DNA of 64,000 nucleotides from Providencia rettgeri (GTDB taxonomy: Bacteria; Pseudomonadota; Gammaproteobacteria; Enterobacterales; Enterobacteriaceae). Below the pieces are notes generated by a model that was not told the origin of the DNA, ran no database searches, and saw nothing but the letters and a program-made list of their open reading frames with translations. Below are positions 37,305-47,184 of the stretch, piece by piece. The translations under genes and the position numbers were made by a program. Numbering within the stretch: position 1 is the stretch's first letter; every line of letters starts with the position of its first letter. Where the stretch lies: the NCBI RefSeq assembly GCF_013255915.1, contig NZ_CP053896.1:2356001-2420000 (forward strand), written 5' to 3'.

Positions 37305-37802
37305 ATTAATCTCTAATTTATCGATAGATATAAAATACGTAGATGATAAATAAAATAAGCTATAGGATTGTACGTTAATAAAAATTTAAATAAAAATTAA
37401 TTCTTTTTAAGACTATGCAATTGACGTCAATTAGATGTTATATCTATAAAGGTGAAAAAATGGGTATTTATCACTTGGCTTGTAAAATTTCCTTGTATAT
37501 TCAATATGTAAACTTTACTCTAAAATGGAGATCGTATACGTTATTACTTAAGTGAGTTCTCCTATCTATTGTGACTTTACAATAAGCATAGATAAGATAT
37601 GTTTAACACTTATTATTATTGTTGTTGGGTAGTGGCATTTGGCTGTTATATATTAGGTTTTAATTTCGCCACTTATTAATTATTTGTTTGTGTTTGTTTC
37701 GGTAGATATAGTGTGAGAATATTATTTAGGCGCGGTCGGTAATAAGCCCTTATAGGGCTAGAATAAACCACCCGCTATGCGAGTGGTTATGATTGTAATA
37801 TA
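37305..37802 (-). promoter_or_regulatory. tpsA3-tpsA2 intergenic region
   Basis: This 498 bp AT-rich gap holds the tpsA3 terminator at the right and the probable tpsA2 promoter. TTTACTC (37514-37520) and, 16 bases further, TACGTTA occur here. A small second hairpin, AGCCCT with AGGGCT, lies at 37745-37759. No gene is recognised. Confidence 0.5.
37766..37788 (-). terminator. tpsA3 terminator
   Basis: AACCAC pairs with GTGGTT and CGC with GCG around TAT, with one mismatch, 15 bases after the tpsA3 stop; on the minus strand the exit is T-rich. Confidence 0.7.
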
Positions 37803-39950
37803 TTAGTTTGTCACAACTGCATCAATAATCACACGGTTACCCGTGATACTTCCAGCCGTTCCATTACTTACTATAGGGCTGGTGACTTTAGTCGTGTTAG
37901 TAGAACGTAAAGCACCATATTGGTTGTTAATACGATTTTTTGAATCAATGGTGAGATTTTTCCCTGCGGCCACTGTTCCTGAATAGTTTTCTAATGTGCC
38001 AACATCCAGTTTCTGGCTATTAGCGCTTTTGATTTCTCCATAATTATTATTGAGTGTTGCTTTGAGCTTAACGTCAATATCATTACGTGCAGCGGTATTA
38101 TTTTCTACATTTGCAGCAATAGAACCATAGGTATTATGTAACGTATCACCTTTAACTTTAATAGTTCCATTATTGGTTTGTAGGCCACCATTTTGGTTTG
38201 TTAGTCCAAATTTAGTATTAATGAGTTTAAAGTCACTACTGTAACTGTTGTTCAAATAACTGGTTTCAATATCGAGATTATTTTCTGCATTAATTAACCC
38301 TGCTTGGTTATCAATACTATAGGCTTTAATCGTAAGATTTTGTCCTTTGATATAGCCAGAACGGTTGTTCATTGAATTAGCATTAATAACGGATTTGCCG
38401 TTATTCGAAACAATCGCTCCGGTGTTATTGAGCTGGTTAGCATTGATATTCATCAAGCGACCACTATGAATGGTTGACGTTCCCGCATTAGTGAGTGATA
38501 CCGACGCATCTAAATTCATCTGGCCATCAATGGCATTTATTTCAGAATTAGTTTGCGTTAAGTACATCGTACTGATGTCTGCATGGCGTTGTGCAGTAAT
38601 TTTGCTATTTGATGTGTTATCAATTGCGGATTGCGTGCTGATTTTGCTATCTCGCCCTGCAGTAATATTGGAGTTTTCATTCACAACACGAACGGCATTA
38701 ATCGTTATATCACGCCCAGCATTGAATCCTTTTACTGGATCATTTGGATTGGCGAGATTGTCCCTGTTGTAAATTGTACTCATGGAATGAATGTCGATAT
38801 TACCTTTAGTAGACTGAACGATACCATTATCATTTACAAATGAATCAGAGAGTGTATTAACATTCTGCAGAGCGATTATCGAACCACGATTGTTGCTTAG
38901 TGTACCTAATGTACTTAGATTAATATCATTGTTATAGGATGTGATATCACCATTATCATTATTAATTACACCCGTTCCTGCAACGGTAATATTGACGTTT
39001 TTATTACCCGCAATGCGACCGTTATTGGTAAGGCTTGCTGCTTTAATATCAATATCACCCGCTGCGTTCATATTACCATTGGTATTATTCACCGTTCCTG
39101 CGGTATCAATAGAAATTGCGCCATTATAGGTACCAATATCCCCTAAATTACTGACACCAACGCCAGTTTCAGTGGCTATTAATGAGATTTTATTGGCATA
39201 CATACCGCCAATCGACGAAACATCAATCCCAACAGTGGGTTTTGTTCCAATTGCAGCGGCTGTACCCGTCACATCCCCAGCCGAATTGACGTGATTACTT
39301 CCAGCTATCACATTGATGCGCTGTGTATCAATAATGCCATTAATGGCCACCGAACGTGCAATTAAATCTGTCGGAGAATTGGTATCTAATCTCCCATTGA
39401 TGGCAATTTTACCTTGCTGCACATTATAGTTAGCAATGGAGCCATCATTTGCTAGCTCTACTTTACCGGTTGTCAGTGTTGTACGATTGGTGTTGATAAA
39501 GCCACAGTTGTTACATGTAACTCCGGACGCATTAGCAACGATTACTTGCGCTTTGCCGCCTGCAACCTCAATCATGCCATTTAATGTGGTTGCCGCATTT
39601 GAATTTATTTCGTTTAAGATAACTTTAGCTCGCCCGCCAGCAACATTGGTATTGCCACCAATTTTGCCGCCAATGAGCGTATTAGAATTTTTTGCACTGT
39701 TATTTAAAATAACGCCTTTTTGGTCAACATCGAATTGGCTATAGGTATTATGGGAAACACCAGCCTGGCTTGGTTTATTAATATAAACGACAGTCGGTCC
39801 ATTACCTTGATTTAATATACCAGCCCCATTAGTTGGTGTAATTGCCGCTTGAGCAACAGTAGTAGTTCCAACGATTATTGAAACACATAAAAAGAGTGGG
39901 TTAAATTTCATTTTTGTGAAATTCAAATGAGAATTTGAAACGTTTTTCAT
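37803..39950 (-). CDS. Short TpsA exoprotein 3 (no adjacent TpsB)
   Basis: This 715-residue protein is the third TpsA paralogue and is closest to copy 1 in the secretion domain: FDVDQKGVILNN near residue 73, GMIEVAGGKAQVIVANASG near 125 and CNNC at 146-149. The signal peptide core is PLFLCVSIIVGTTTVAQA. The repeat region has many short beta-helix units, and the cap reads SPIVSNGTAGSITG before ending in AVVTN, so it lacks the Tyr-rich tail of the other two. ATG at 39950 follows AGGGA. It stands upstream of tpsA2 in the same direction, but a terminator lies between. No TpsB gene is adjacent. Confidence 0.86.
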   Translation of the reverse strand: MKNVSNSHLNFTKMKFNPLFLCVSIIVGTTTVAQAAITPTNGAGILNQGNGPTVVYINKPSQAGVSHNTYSQFDVDQKGVILNNSAKNSNTLIGGKIGGNTNVAGGRAKVILNEINSNAATTLNGMIEVAGGKAQVIVANASGVTCNNCGFINTNRTTLTTGKVELANDGSIANYNVQQGKIAINGRLDTNSPTDLIARSVAINGIIDTQRINVIAGSNHVNSAGDVTGTAAAIGTKPTVGIDVSSIGGMYANKISLIATETGVGVSNLGDIGTYNGAISIDTAGTVNNTNGNMNAAGDIDIKAASLTNNGRIAGNKNVNITVAGTGVINNDNGDITSYNNDINLSTLGTLSNNRGSIIALQNVNTLSDSFVNDNGIVQSTKGNIDIHSMSTIYNRDNLANPNDPVKGFNAGRDITINAVRVVNENSNITAGRDSKISTQSAIDNTSNSKITAQRHADISTMYLTQTNSEINAIDGQMNLDASVSLTNAGTSTIHSGRLMNINANQLNNTGAIVSNNGKSVINANSMNNRSGYIKGQNLTIKAYSIDNQAGLINAENNLDIETSYLNNSYSSDFKLINTKFGLTNQNGGLQTNNGTIKVKGDTLHNTYGSIAANVENNTAARNDIDVKLKATLNNNYGEIKSANSQKLDVGTLENYSGTVAAGKNLTIDSKNRINNQYGALRSTNTTKVTSPIVSNGTAGSITGNRVIIDAVVTN

Positions 39951-40505
39951 ATATATCCCTTAAATAAAATAGAAAAATCTAAGATAACTAACAATCCATT
40001 ATTGCAGTTTAATTATGCTTAAATAGAAAACTAAATAAAATTAATAATGTTAACATGGGTAAATATATCGTTATTCATTGATAACTAACTAAAACTGAAT
40101 AAAAGCGGAGTAATATCTATTTTTATAGATTAGTTTGTTTTTTATCAATAGGTTGTGTTTACGCATTTTTAGCCTGTTAGGAGGATTTTACTCACGTAGC
40201 AATACGTAATCATTTTAATTAAAGAGGAGGTTTTCAATAAATAGCATTAATTATTTTTATATTTATTCTTTATCGTTATAAAATAATTGTGATACTTGAT
40301 GAACAAAAGTTAGCAAAAAAATTCATACTACCAAAAAATATTTTCCAATATGGAGTTCACACTAAATTAGTGTTACCAATGAAAAGTATTAAATAACTTT
40401 TTTATAGGTTAACTGATGGCTTAGTTAGAAAAATAGCTAGTGAAATAGATTAGAAGTGCAATAATAAAAAATAACGCCTTATTATTGCACTTTGTTATCG
40501 GATGA
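39951..40505 (-). promoter_or_regulatory. btuR-tpsA3 intergenic region
   Basis: This 555 bp AT-rich stretch should carry the tpsA3 promoter. TTTACTC (40187-40193) and TACGTAA occur 9 bases apart, about 240 bp before tpsA3. A perfect hairpin near the right end is the likely btuR terminator. No gene is seen. Confidence 0.5.
40456..40490 (-). terminator. Probable btuR terminator
   Basis: GTGCAATAATAA and TTATTATTGCAC form a perfect 12-bp stem around 11 bases, 15 bases after the btuR stop. The T-run on the minus strand is short. Confidence 0.6.
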
Positions 40506-41099
40506 TTACCAATCAATCCCTTTTTGAGCTTTAATCCCAATATCAAATGCATGTTTCACTGGGCGCATTTCTGTTACTGTATCAGCTAATTCGATTAAAT
40601 CTCGGTGGCAACCTCTGCCAGTGATCACAACAGATTGATTGGCAGGGCGGCTTTGTAATGCTTGGATCACTTCTGCTAATTCGAGATAATGGTAACTTAC
40701 CATGTAGGTGAGTTCATCTAAAATAACTAAATCGTACTGTGGGTCACTTAATAATTGTTTGGCGTAGTGCCAAGTTTCTATACAGGCGAGGGTGTCTGTC
40801 TCTTTGTTTTGAGTTTCCCAAGTGAACCCTGTGGACATAACATAGAAGGGAACGCCTTGGGGTTCTAACAGCTCACGTTCACCATTATCCCAGCCACCTT
40901 TAATAAATTGAACAACAGCGGCTTTTTTACCATGGCCTACTGCACGGCAAACAGTACCAAATGCCGCTGTCGTTTTGCCTTTTCCATTTCCAGTAAAGAC
41001 AATAACGATACCCCGTTCAATTTGAGCGGCTTCAATTCGTGCATCCACTTTTTCTTTTAAACGTTGTTGACGTTCTTCGTGTCGGCTTTGAGACATCAT
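40506..41099 (-). CDS. btuR: BtuR, cob(I)alamin adenosyltransferase
   Basis: This 197-residue enzyme transfers the adenosyl group from ATP to cob(I)alamin, making coenzyme B12. The P-loop FTGNGKGKTTAAFG is near residue 35, and the conserved LDELTYMVSYHYL is near 125, followed by ITGRGCHRDLIELAD. It matches E. coli BtuR/CobO in length and sequence. ATG at 41099 follows GGAG, which lies in the yciK 3' end; only two bases separate the genes, so they are cotranscribed. No cobalamin riboswitch was recognised upstream. Confidence 0.96.
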   Translation of the reverse strand: MMSQSRHEERQQRLKEKVDARIEAAQIERGIVIVFTGNGKGKTTAAFGTVCRAVGHGKKAAVVQFIKGGWDNGERELLEPQGVPFYVMSTGFTWETQNKETDTLACIETWHYAKQLLSDPQYDLVILDELTYMVSYHYLELAEVIQALQSRPANQSVVITGRGCHRDLIELADTVTEMRPVKHAFDIGIKAQKGIDW

Positions 41100-41101
41100 T
41101 T

Positions 41102-41866
41102 TTACTCCGCAGCACCGGGCTTGCGTCCGGGTTGTGCATCATAGCTACTTCCTGTTTTACGCAGGCTATCATCACCCATCAAATAGATATAAATAGGCAT
41201 GATATCAGCAGGAGTTTTCAATTTAAGTGGATCTTCGTCAGGGAACGCGCTTGCTCGCATAGAGGTTCGAGTTCCACCTGGATTAATACAATTTACACGA
41301 AGATTACTGTGCTTATACTCTTCGGATAGAATTTGCATTAAACCTTCTGTCGCAAATTTAGAGACAGAATAAGCTCCCCAACCGGCTCGACCTTGTTTAC
41401 CTACACTTGAACTGGTAAAAACTAACGAGGCATTAGGCGCTTTAAGTAATAGAGGGAGCAAAGCTTGAGTTAGCATGAATGTGGCATTAACATTTATTTG
41501 CATCACATCATGCCATAGGTCACTGGGTTGCTCAGAGATAGGGGCTACTACACCAAGTATTCCCGCGTTGTGTAAAACGCCATCTAAATAAGGCGTTATT
41601 GACGCAACTTGCGAAGCGAGTGTATGGCAGTCATCAATTGTTGCGGTTAATAAGTCTAATATAAAGCAAGGTGGATTCTTTCCATCTAAAGCCGCTATTT
41701 CATCACTAACTGATTGTAATTTATGCAGTGTTCTACCAACAAGAATAAGGGATGCACCATAGCGCGCATAAGTGAGAGCGGCTTCACGGCCAATGCCATC
41801 ACCGGCACCTGTCACGAGAATAGTTTTACCTTTCAATAGGTCTTGTCTAGGCTGATATTGGAGCAT
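41102..41866 (-). CDS. yciK: YciK, short-chain dehydrogenase/reductase
   Basis: This 254-residue cytoplasmic SDR-family oxidoreductase has the NAD(P)-binding TGAGDGIG near residue 19 and the catalytic YSVSK near 163, preceded by the serine in FTSSSVGKQG. The E. coli orthologue has 252 residues and unknown physiological substrate. ATG at 41866 was chosen because AGGAAAG lies upstream and it gives the family start MLQYQP; a longer frame begins at 41893. It is upstream of btuR in one operon and divergent from sohB. Confidence 0.94.
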   Translation of the reverse strand: MLQYQPRQDLLKGKTILVTGAGDGIGREAALTYARYGASLILVGRTLHKLQSVSDEIAALDGKNPPCFILDLLTATIDDCHTLASQVASITPYLDGVLHNAGILGVVAPISEQPSDLWHDVMQINVNATFMLTQALLPLLLKAPNASLVFTSSSVGKQGRAGWGAYSVSKFATEGLMQILSEEYKHSNLRVNCINPGGTRTSMRASAFPDEDPLKLKTPADIMPIYIYLMGDDSLRKTGSSYDAQPGRKPGAAE

Positions 41867-42043
41867 ATTCTTTCCTACTATTGTGATTAGCATGTATGGT
41901 TATCATCGCACTGATTGTGATAATTGGCTAATCTAACATAGTATTAACAAGGTTTGTCGTGCCAACTCTGTTTTTTTCTGGTTGTTTGCGCGTAATCGTG
42001 AGATTATTTTTGTATTGAAGATAAATATCAAAAGGATCAGATT

Positions 42044-43090
42044 GTGGAGTATTTCTCATTGTATGGGCTATTTTTAGCAAAAGTCGTTACGATTTTGGTG
42101 GCGGTGGTTTTGCTGGCTGTTTTTGTGTTTGGCGTAGGTATGCGCAGACAAGGAGCAAAAGGTGCTTTGAAAATCACAGATTTAGGTGAAAGCTATCGTG
42201 AGCGTCAGCGCCAAATGCAACAGATAAAAATGAATGAATCAGAACATAAGGCATGGCTAAAAGCATTTAAAAAACAGCAAAAAGCAAAATCAAAAAGTGA
42301 GAAAACTGGGGCTAAATTAGGCCAAACAGGGGTTAAAAAGCCTTGCTTATATGTCTTAGACTTCAAAGGTAGTATGGATGCACGTGAAGTTGCCTCTTTA
42401 CGTGAAGAGATCAGTGCAATTCTCGCTGTTGCAGACCAACAGGATGAGGTTTTGTTAAGACTTGAAAGCCCTGGTGGGATGGTTCATGGTTATGGCTTAG
42501 CGGCTTCACAATTACTAAGAATCAAAGAAAAAAATATCCCACTGACTATTGCGGTAGATAAAGTCGCTGCGAGTGGTGGATATATGATGGCGTGCATCGC
42601 AGATAAAATTATCGCAGCGCCATTTGCCATTATTGGTTCGATTGGTGTTGTCGCTCAAATTCCAAATATTCATCGGTTATTAAAAAAGCATGATGTTGAT
42701 GTTGAACTTCACACCGCTGGCGAATATAAACGTACATTGACCATGTTAGGTGAGAACACGGAGCAAGGTCGTAAGAAATTTGTTGAAGATTTAAATTCAA
42801 CACATGAATTGTTTAAACAATTTGTTCATCAAAATCGCCCATCTTTAGATATTTCTGCAGTTGCAACAGGGGAGTATTGGTATGGTTCACAGGCGCTTGA
42901 TAAAGGGCTTGTGGATAATATTGGTGTGAGTGATGATTTTATTATTAATGCGATTGATACTAAGGAAATAGTTAGTATCCGTTATGTATTAAGTAAAAAA
43001 ATGATGGATAAGTTTATGGGAAGCGCGGCAAAGAGCGTGGATAATTTATTATTGCGCTGGTGGCAGCGTGGGCAAAAACCACTCTTGTAA
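42044..43090 (+). CDS. sohB: SohB, inner membrane S49 family peptidase
   Basis: This 348-residue protein has an N-terminal membrane helix (about residues 8-28), a basic coiled-coil-like linker rich in Lys/Gln, then an SppA-like domain with LESPGGMVHGYG near 145 and the nucleophile serine in AASGGYMMA near 177. The lysine in GEYKRTL near 223 may complete the Ser-Lys dyad. In E. coli it was found as a multicopy suppressor of htrA. The start is GTG at 42044, 7 bases after AAGGA; no ATG is suitably placed. C-terminal RWWQRGQKPL matches E. coli. Confidence 0.94.
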   Translation: MEYFSLYGLFLAKVVTILVAVVLLAVFVFGVGMRRQGAKGALKITDLGESYRERQRQMQQIKMNESEHKAWLKAFKKQQKAKSKSEKTGAKLGQTGVKKPCLYVLDFKGSMDAREVASLREEISAILAVADQQDEVLLRLESPGGMVHGYGLAASQLLRIKEKNIPLTIAVDKVAASGGYMMACIADKIIAAPFAIIGSIGVVAQIPNIHRLLKKHDVDVELHTAGEYKRTLTMLGENTEQGRKKFVEDLNSTHELFKQFVHQNRPSLDISAVATGEYWYGSQALDKGLVDNIGVSDDFIINAIDTKEIVSIRYVLSKKMMDKFMGSAAKSVDNLLLRWWQRGQKPLL

Positions 43091-43133
43091 TTTCGAATTT
43101 TGCCTAGCGAATAAGCGTTTTTAAATCTACTAT

Positions 43134-43163
43134 TAATTTACCGGCTTTTTAGCCGGTAAATTA
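43134..43163. terminator. Bidirectional terminator between sohB and yciN
   Basis: TAATTTACCGGCT and AGCCGGTAAATTA are exact complements around TTTT, a 13-bp stem that can serve both convergent genes. Confidence 0.8.
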
Positions 43164-43186
43164 TATACAAAGAGCAAACGTGTTAA

Positions 43187-43444
43187 TTAGTTATTATCAC
43201 TCAATTGGTATTGTTCTGATAGTACATGAGCAAGGTGTTTGTACATATTAAAAGCAGCGGTACTCTTTAAGGTAGGAATACTGTTCTCATCTAAGAAGAA
43301 CTCCCCTTTAAATACCAATGTACCTCGATGCTGCTCTACAGTATCAACAAACATACCATGAATATAATCATCATGTTTCTTTATGATATCATTAGCTTTT
43401 TCAAGTAACTCTTTTTTTGTGATGAACGGTAAATTGTCTTGCAT
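43187..43444 (-). CDS. yciN: YciN, small conserved protein
   Basis: This 85-residue cytoplasmic protein matches E. coli YciN (83 residues) in the core: ELLEKANDIIKKH near residue 12 and FFLDENSIPTLKSTAAFNMY near 49, ending KHLAHVLSEQY. Its function is unknown. It is divergent from topA and convergent with sohB, exactly as in E. coli. ATG is at 43444, with AAGGAAG about 8 bases upstream. Confidence 0.92.
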   Translation of the reverse strand: MQDNLPFITKKELLEKANDIIKKHDDYIHGMFVDTVEQHRGTLVFKGEFFLDENSIPTLKSTAAFNMYKHLAHVLSEQYQLSDNN

Positions 43445-43734
43445 AACTTGGCTTCCTTGAAAAAATAATTGGTTGCTTCTAGCATTTTATCAGGTAGAGT
43501 GTGTGGTTTTCAATTGTGACTAAACATCTTTATATGGTTAAAATCAGTCGACTAGAAGACACTTTGTGCCTTTTAGAATAACGTGATTGAGTTTATAAGT
43601 TTTGTTTCAACACAAATAATTGTTTAAAAATATATTGATATATTGTGATTGTGTCGCAATATAAAAAAGAGATTCTCATTTTGCGCATTTTAATGTAGAA
43701 ATGCGCCATTGTTGATATTTAGGTAAAGGTAAAT

Positions 43735-46341
43735 ATGGGTAAAGCTCTTGTTATAGTGGAGTCCCCGGCAAAGGCCAAAACGATTAATAAGTATCTTGGC
43801 AGTGGCTACGTTGTAAAAAGCAGCGTTGGCCACATTCGTGATCTGCCGAAAAGCGGCTCTGGTTCACAAACCGGCTCACAAAAGAGTACAGGCTCATCTA
43901 CCGACAAAACAAAGAAAGTGAAAAAAGATCCGCGTGACGCATTAGTTAAGCGCATGGGGATTGACCCTTACCATGGTTGGAAAGCGAATTATCAAATTCT
44001 ACCAGGTAAAGAAAAAGTGGTCTCTGAACTTAAATCACTAGCGGAGGATGCTGATCACATCTACCTCGCAACGGACTTGGACCGAGAAGGGGAAGCTATT
44101 GCGTGGCATTTGCGTGAAGTGATTGGTGGAGACGATTCTCGTTTTAGTCGTGTTGTATTTAATGAGATCACCAAAAATGCGATCACTCAGGCATTTGATA
44201 GCCCTGGGGAATTAAATATAGATAGAGTTAACGCACAACAAGCGCGTCGTTTTATGGACCGAGTTGTGGGTTACATGGTTTCTCCACTGTTGTGGAAAAA
44301 AGTGGCTCGTGGCTTATCTGCTGGTCGTGTTCAATCAGTTGCAGTGAAACTGATAGTTGAACGTGAACGGGAAATTAAAGCCTTCGTTCCTGAAGAATAT
44401 TGGGAACTGCATGCCGACTTAGCCGATAAAGATATCGCTAATTTGCGTATGGAAGTCACTTCACAAGGTGGTAAGGCATTTAAGCCAGTCAATAAAGCGC
44501 AAACAGAGGCGGCGGTTAAATTACTGGAAAATGCCCGTTTTGCGGTTACTGACCGTGAAGATAGGCCGACATCCAGTAAACCGAGCGCACCGTATATCAC
44601 GTCAACGCTACAACAAGCTGCTAGTACCCGTTTAGGTTTCGGCGTGAAAAAAACCATGATGATGGCTCAGCGTCTTTATGAGGCGGGTTACATCACTTAT
44701 ATGCGTACTGACTCAACAAACTTGAGTCAAGATGCACTTGACATGGTTCGTGGCTATATTAATGATAATTTTGGCGCGAAATACCTGCCAAAAGATGCCA
44801 ATGTGTATAGTAGCAAAGACAATTCGCAAGAGGCACACGAAGCCATTCGCCCTTCTAGTGTCGATGTTTTACCTGAGTCACTAAAAGACATGGAGAACGA
44901 CGCGAAAAGGTTGTATCAATTGATTTGGAATCAGTTTGTGGCTTGTCAAATGACACCTGCGAAATATGATTCAACAACCTTAACAGTCAAAGCAGGGGAT
45001 TTTGAACTAAAAGCCAAAGGGCGTACTCTGCGCTTCGATGGTTGGACGAAAGTCATGCCTGCACTGCGTAAAAATGATGAAGACAAAACGCTGCCACCAA
45101 TACAAGTCGGTGCGGAGTTGTCTTTGGTTGAACTATTGCCTAGCCAGCACTTTACCAAGCCGCCAGCACGTTTTAGTGAAGCGTCTTTAGTTAAAGAATT
45201 AGAAAAGCGTGGTATTGGCCGTCCTTCAACGTATGCAGCGATTATTTCGACGATACAAGACAGAGGTTATGTCAAAGTTGAAAACCGTCGTTTTTATGCA
45301 GAAAAAATGGGTGAAATCGTCACAGACCGCTTAGAGGAAAACTTTAATGATCTGATGAACTATGATTTTACTGCACGTATGGAAGACCAATTGGACCATG
45401 TTGCAAACCATGATGCCGAATGGAAAGCCGTATTAGATGAATTCTTCTCTGATTTTAGTAAGCAGCTCGATGTTGCTGAAAAAGAACCAGAGGAAGGGGG
45501 AATGCGCACCAACCCAATGGTAATTACCTCAATCACTTGCCCTGATTGTGAGCGCCATATGGGTATTCGAACCGCATCAACTGGGGTATTTTTAGGTTGC
45601 TCTGGTTACGCATTACCACCCAAAGAGCGTTGTAAAAAAACGATTAACCTTATCCCTGAAGACGAAGTCCTTAATGTCCTTGAAGGGGATGATGCGGAAA
45701 CTAATGCGTTAAGAGCCAAACGTCGTTGTCCAAAATGCGGCACCGCGATGGACAGCTATTTGATTGATAATGGCCGTAAATTACATGTTTGTGGTAATAA
45801 CCCTGCGTGTGAAGGTTATGAAATCGAAGAAGGTGAGTTTCGTATTAAGGGTTATGACGGCCCGGTCATTGAGTGTGACAAGTGTGGCTCAGAAATGCAC
45901 CTGAAAATGGGGCGTTTTGGTAAGTACATGGGTTGCACCAACGAAGAGTGTAAAAATACGCGTAAAATCTTACGAAGTGGTGAAGTGGCACCACCGAAAG
46001 AAGATCCAGTGCCATTGCCGGAACTTCCATGTGAAAAATCTGATGCGTATTTTGTGTTACGTGATGGGGCTGCTGGCGTTTTCCTTGCGGCGAATACATT
46101 CCCTAAATCACGAGAAACACGCGCACCATTAGTGGCAGAATTACAGCGCTTTAAAGACCGTTTACCTGAAAAACTCGCATATTTAGCTGAAGCACCGGCT
46201 GAAGACGGTGAAGGTAACCCAACAGTCGTCCGTTTTAGCCGCAAAACGAAACAACAATATGTTTCTTCAGAGAAAAACGGCAAAGCAACGGGTTGGAGTG
46301 CATTCTACGTTGACGGTAAGTGGGAAGTAAAAGAAAAGTAA
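43735..46341 (+). CDS. topA: TopA, DNA topoisomerase I
   Basis: This 868-residue type IA topoisomerase relaxes negative supercoils. TOPRIM motifs are [13 protein letters not shown] near residue 4 and [15 protein letters not shown] near 109; the active-site tyrosine is in [12 protein letters not shown] near 322. Three four-cysteine zinc ribbons follow at about residues 602-690 and 714-745 ([28 protein letters not shown]), then the C-terminal ribbon-like domains ending [15 protein letters not shown] Ser/Gly/Lys-rich loop near residues 40-62 is variable compared with E. coli. ATG at 43735 follows AAAGGTAA. A strong terminator follows. Confidence 0.97.
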   Translation: MGKALVIVESPAKAKTINKYLGSGYVVKSSVGHIRDLPKSGSGSQTGSQKSTGSSTDKTKKVKKDPRDALVKRMGIDPYHGWKANYQILPGKEKVVSELKSLAEDADHIYLATDLDREGEAIAWHLREVIGGDDSRFSRVVFNEITKNAITQAFDSPGELNIDRVNAQQARRFMDRVVGYMVSPLLWKKVARGLSAGRVQSVAVKLIVEREREIKAFVPEEYWELHADLADKDIANLRMEVTSQGGKAFKPVNKAQTEAAVKLLENARFAVTDREDRPTSSKPSAPYITSTLQQAASTRLGFGVKKTMMMAQRLYEAGYITYMRTDSTNLSQDALDMVRGYINDNFGAKYLPKDANVYSSKDNSQEAHEAIRPSSVDVLPESLKDMENDAKRLYQLIWNQFVACQMTPAKYDSTTLTVKAGDFELKAKGRTLRFDGWTKVMPALRKNDEDKTLPPIQVGAELSLVELLPSQHFTKPPARFSEASLVKELEKRGIGRPSTYAAIISTIQDRGYVKVENRRFYAEKMGEIVTDRLEENFNDLMNYDFTARMEDQLDHVANHDAEWKAVLDEFFSDFSKQLDVAEKEPEEGGMRTNPMVITSITCPDCERHMGIRTASTGVFLGCSGYALPPKERCKKTINLIPEDEVLNVLEGDDAETNALRAKRRCPKCGTAMDSYLIDNGRKLHVCGNNPACEGYEIEEGEFRIKGYDGPVIECDKCGSEMHLKMGRFGKYMGCTNEECKNTRKILRSGEVAPPKEDPVPLPELPCEKSDAYFVLRDGAAGVFLAANTFPKSRETRAPLVAELQRFKDRLPEKLAYLAEAPAEDGEGNPTVVRFSRKTKQQYVSSEKNGKATGWSAFYVDGKWEVKEK

Positions 46342-46363
46342 TAGCTCTCTTTTGTTTCCAAAC

Positions 46364-46398
46364 AAAAAAGCCAATCATTTAATTAGATTGGCTTTTTT
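46364..46398 (+). terminator. topA terminator
   Basis: AAAAAAGCCAATC and GATTGGCTTTTTT are exact complements with a 9-base loop, starting 22 bases after topA. Confidence 0.92.
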
Positions 46399-46659
46399 AT
46401 TAACTTGTCAATTTCATATCAATGCCTATCAGTGAATAACCCGCTGTTATACTGTCCATTCCTTTATTTCTTATCGTTCACTGTGATACAGCCACCAATT
46501 TTTAACTAAACTCAAATGTAGCACCAAAGTGATAACTAATTTGTGTTAACTTAAGATAGAGTCGTTGTAGTTATCAATTGGCAGTAATAATCCTTACCTT
46601 GCTGAAATATTTAGGTAAGTCGATGGAATGATAGATAAAAGTTATCCACCGGAGGCAAA

Positions 46660-47184
46660 ATGAAGTTAAAAATGTGTTTACTGGCTGCATTATTGACAGC
46701 GGGGACAGCGTACGCTGCTCAGTCTACTGTTGTATTAAAAGAAGCGACACCCACAGGTGATGGTAAAGCAATAGGTGAGGTTGTTATCTCAGAAACGGAA
46801 TATGGATTACTGTTCACGCCTAAATTAACAGGACTACAAGCAGGCACTCATGGCTTCCATATTCATGAGAACCCAAGCTGCGAACCTGCAGAAAAAGACG
46901 GTAAATCGGTACCTGCATTAAAAGCAGGTGGTCATTTAGACCCAGCCAAAACAGGCGTTCATAAAGGCCCTTATGATAACACAGGGCATTTAGGCGATTT
47001 ACCCGGCTTAGTTGCCGATAGTCAAGGTAATGCTAATTATGCGGTACTAGCGCCACGTTTAAAATCACTCAAAGATGTTCAAGACCGCGCATTGATGGTG
47101 CATGTGGGTGGTGATAACTATTCTGATAATCCAGAAGCGTTAGGCGGTGGTGGGGCTAGGATGGCCTGCGGCGTCATCAAATAA
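46660..47184 (+). CDS. sodC: SodC, periplasmic Cu/Zn superoxide dismutase
   Basis: This 174-residue protein has a signal peptide (MKLKMCLLAALLTAGTAYA, cleaved before AQS) and the Cu/Zn SOD pattern: HGFHIHENPSCEP near residue 66, GGHLDP near 91, the histidine cluster HKGPYDNTGHLGDLP and MVHVGGDNYSDNP near 146. The arginine that guides superoxide is in GGGGARMACG at the end. It detoxifies periplasmic superoxide. ATG at 46660 follows GGAGG. It lies between topA and cysB, which adjoin in E. coli, so this is an accessory position. A 128 bp palindromic repeat starts at its stop codon. Confidence 0.95.
   Translation: MKLKMCLLAALLTAGTAYAAQSTVVLKEATPTGDGKAIGEVVISETEYGLLFTPKLTGLQAGTHGFHIHENPSCEPAEKDGKSVPALKAGGHLDPAKTGVHKGPYDNTGHLGDLPGLVADSQGNANYAVLAPRLKSLKDVQDRALMVHVGGDNYSDNPEALGGGGARMACGVIK

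Noticed and set aside
21480-39950. CdiA-type contact-dependent inhibition toxin and immunity genes
   Set aside because: None of the three TpsA proteins has a VENN-type pretoxin motif or a variable C-terminal toxin, and no small immunity gene follows.
35196-39950. tpsA2 and tpsA3 as halves of one broken large exoprotein gene
   Set aside because: Each has its own signal peptide, TPS domain, ribosome site and terminator, and the two are homologous along their length, so they are separate genes.
41867-42043. Cobalamin riboswitch before yciK-btuR
   Set aside because: The 177 bp region is too short and shows no B12-box-like sequence.
45852-46283. 143-codon minus-strand frame in topA
   Set aside because: It is a shadow of the TopA C-terminal zinc-ribbon region, which is intact and conserved.
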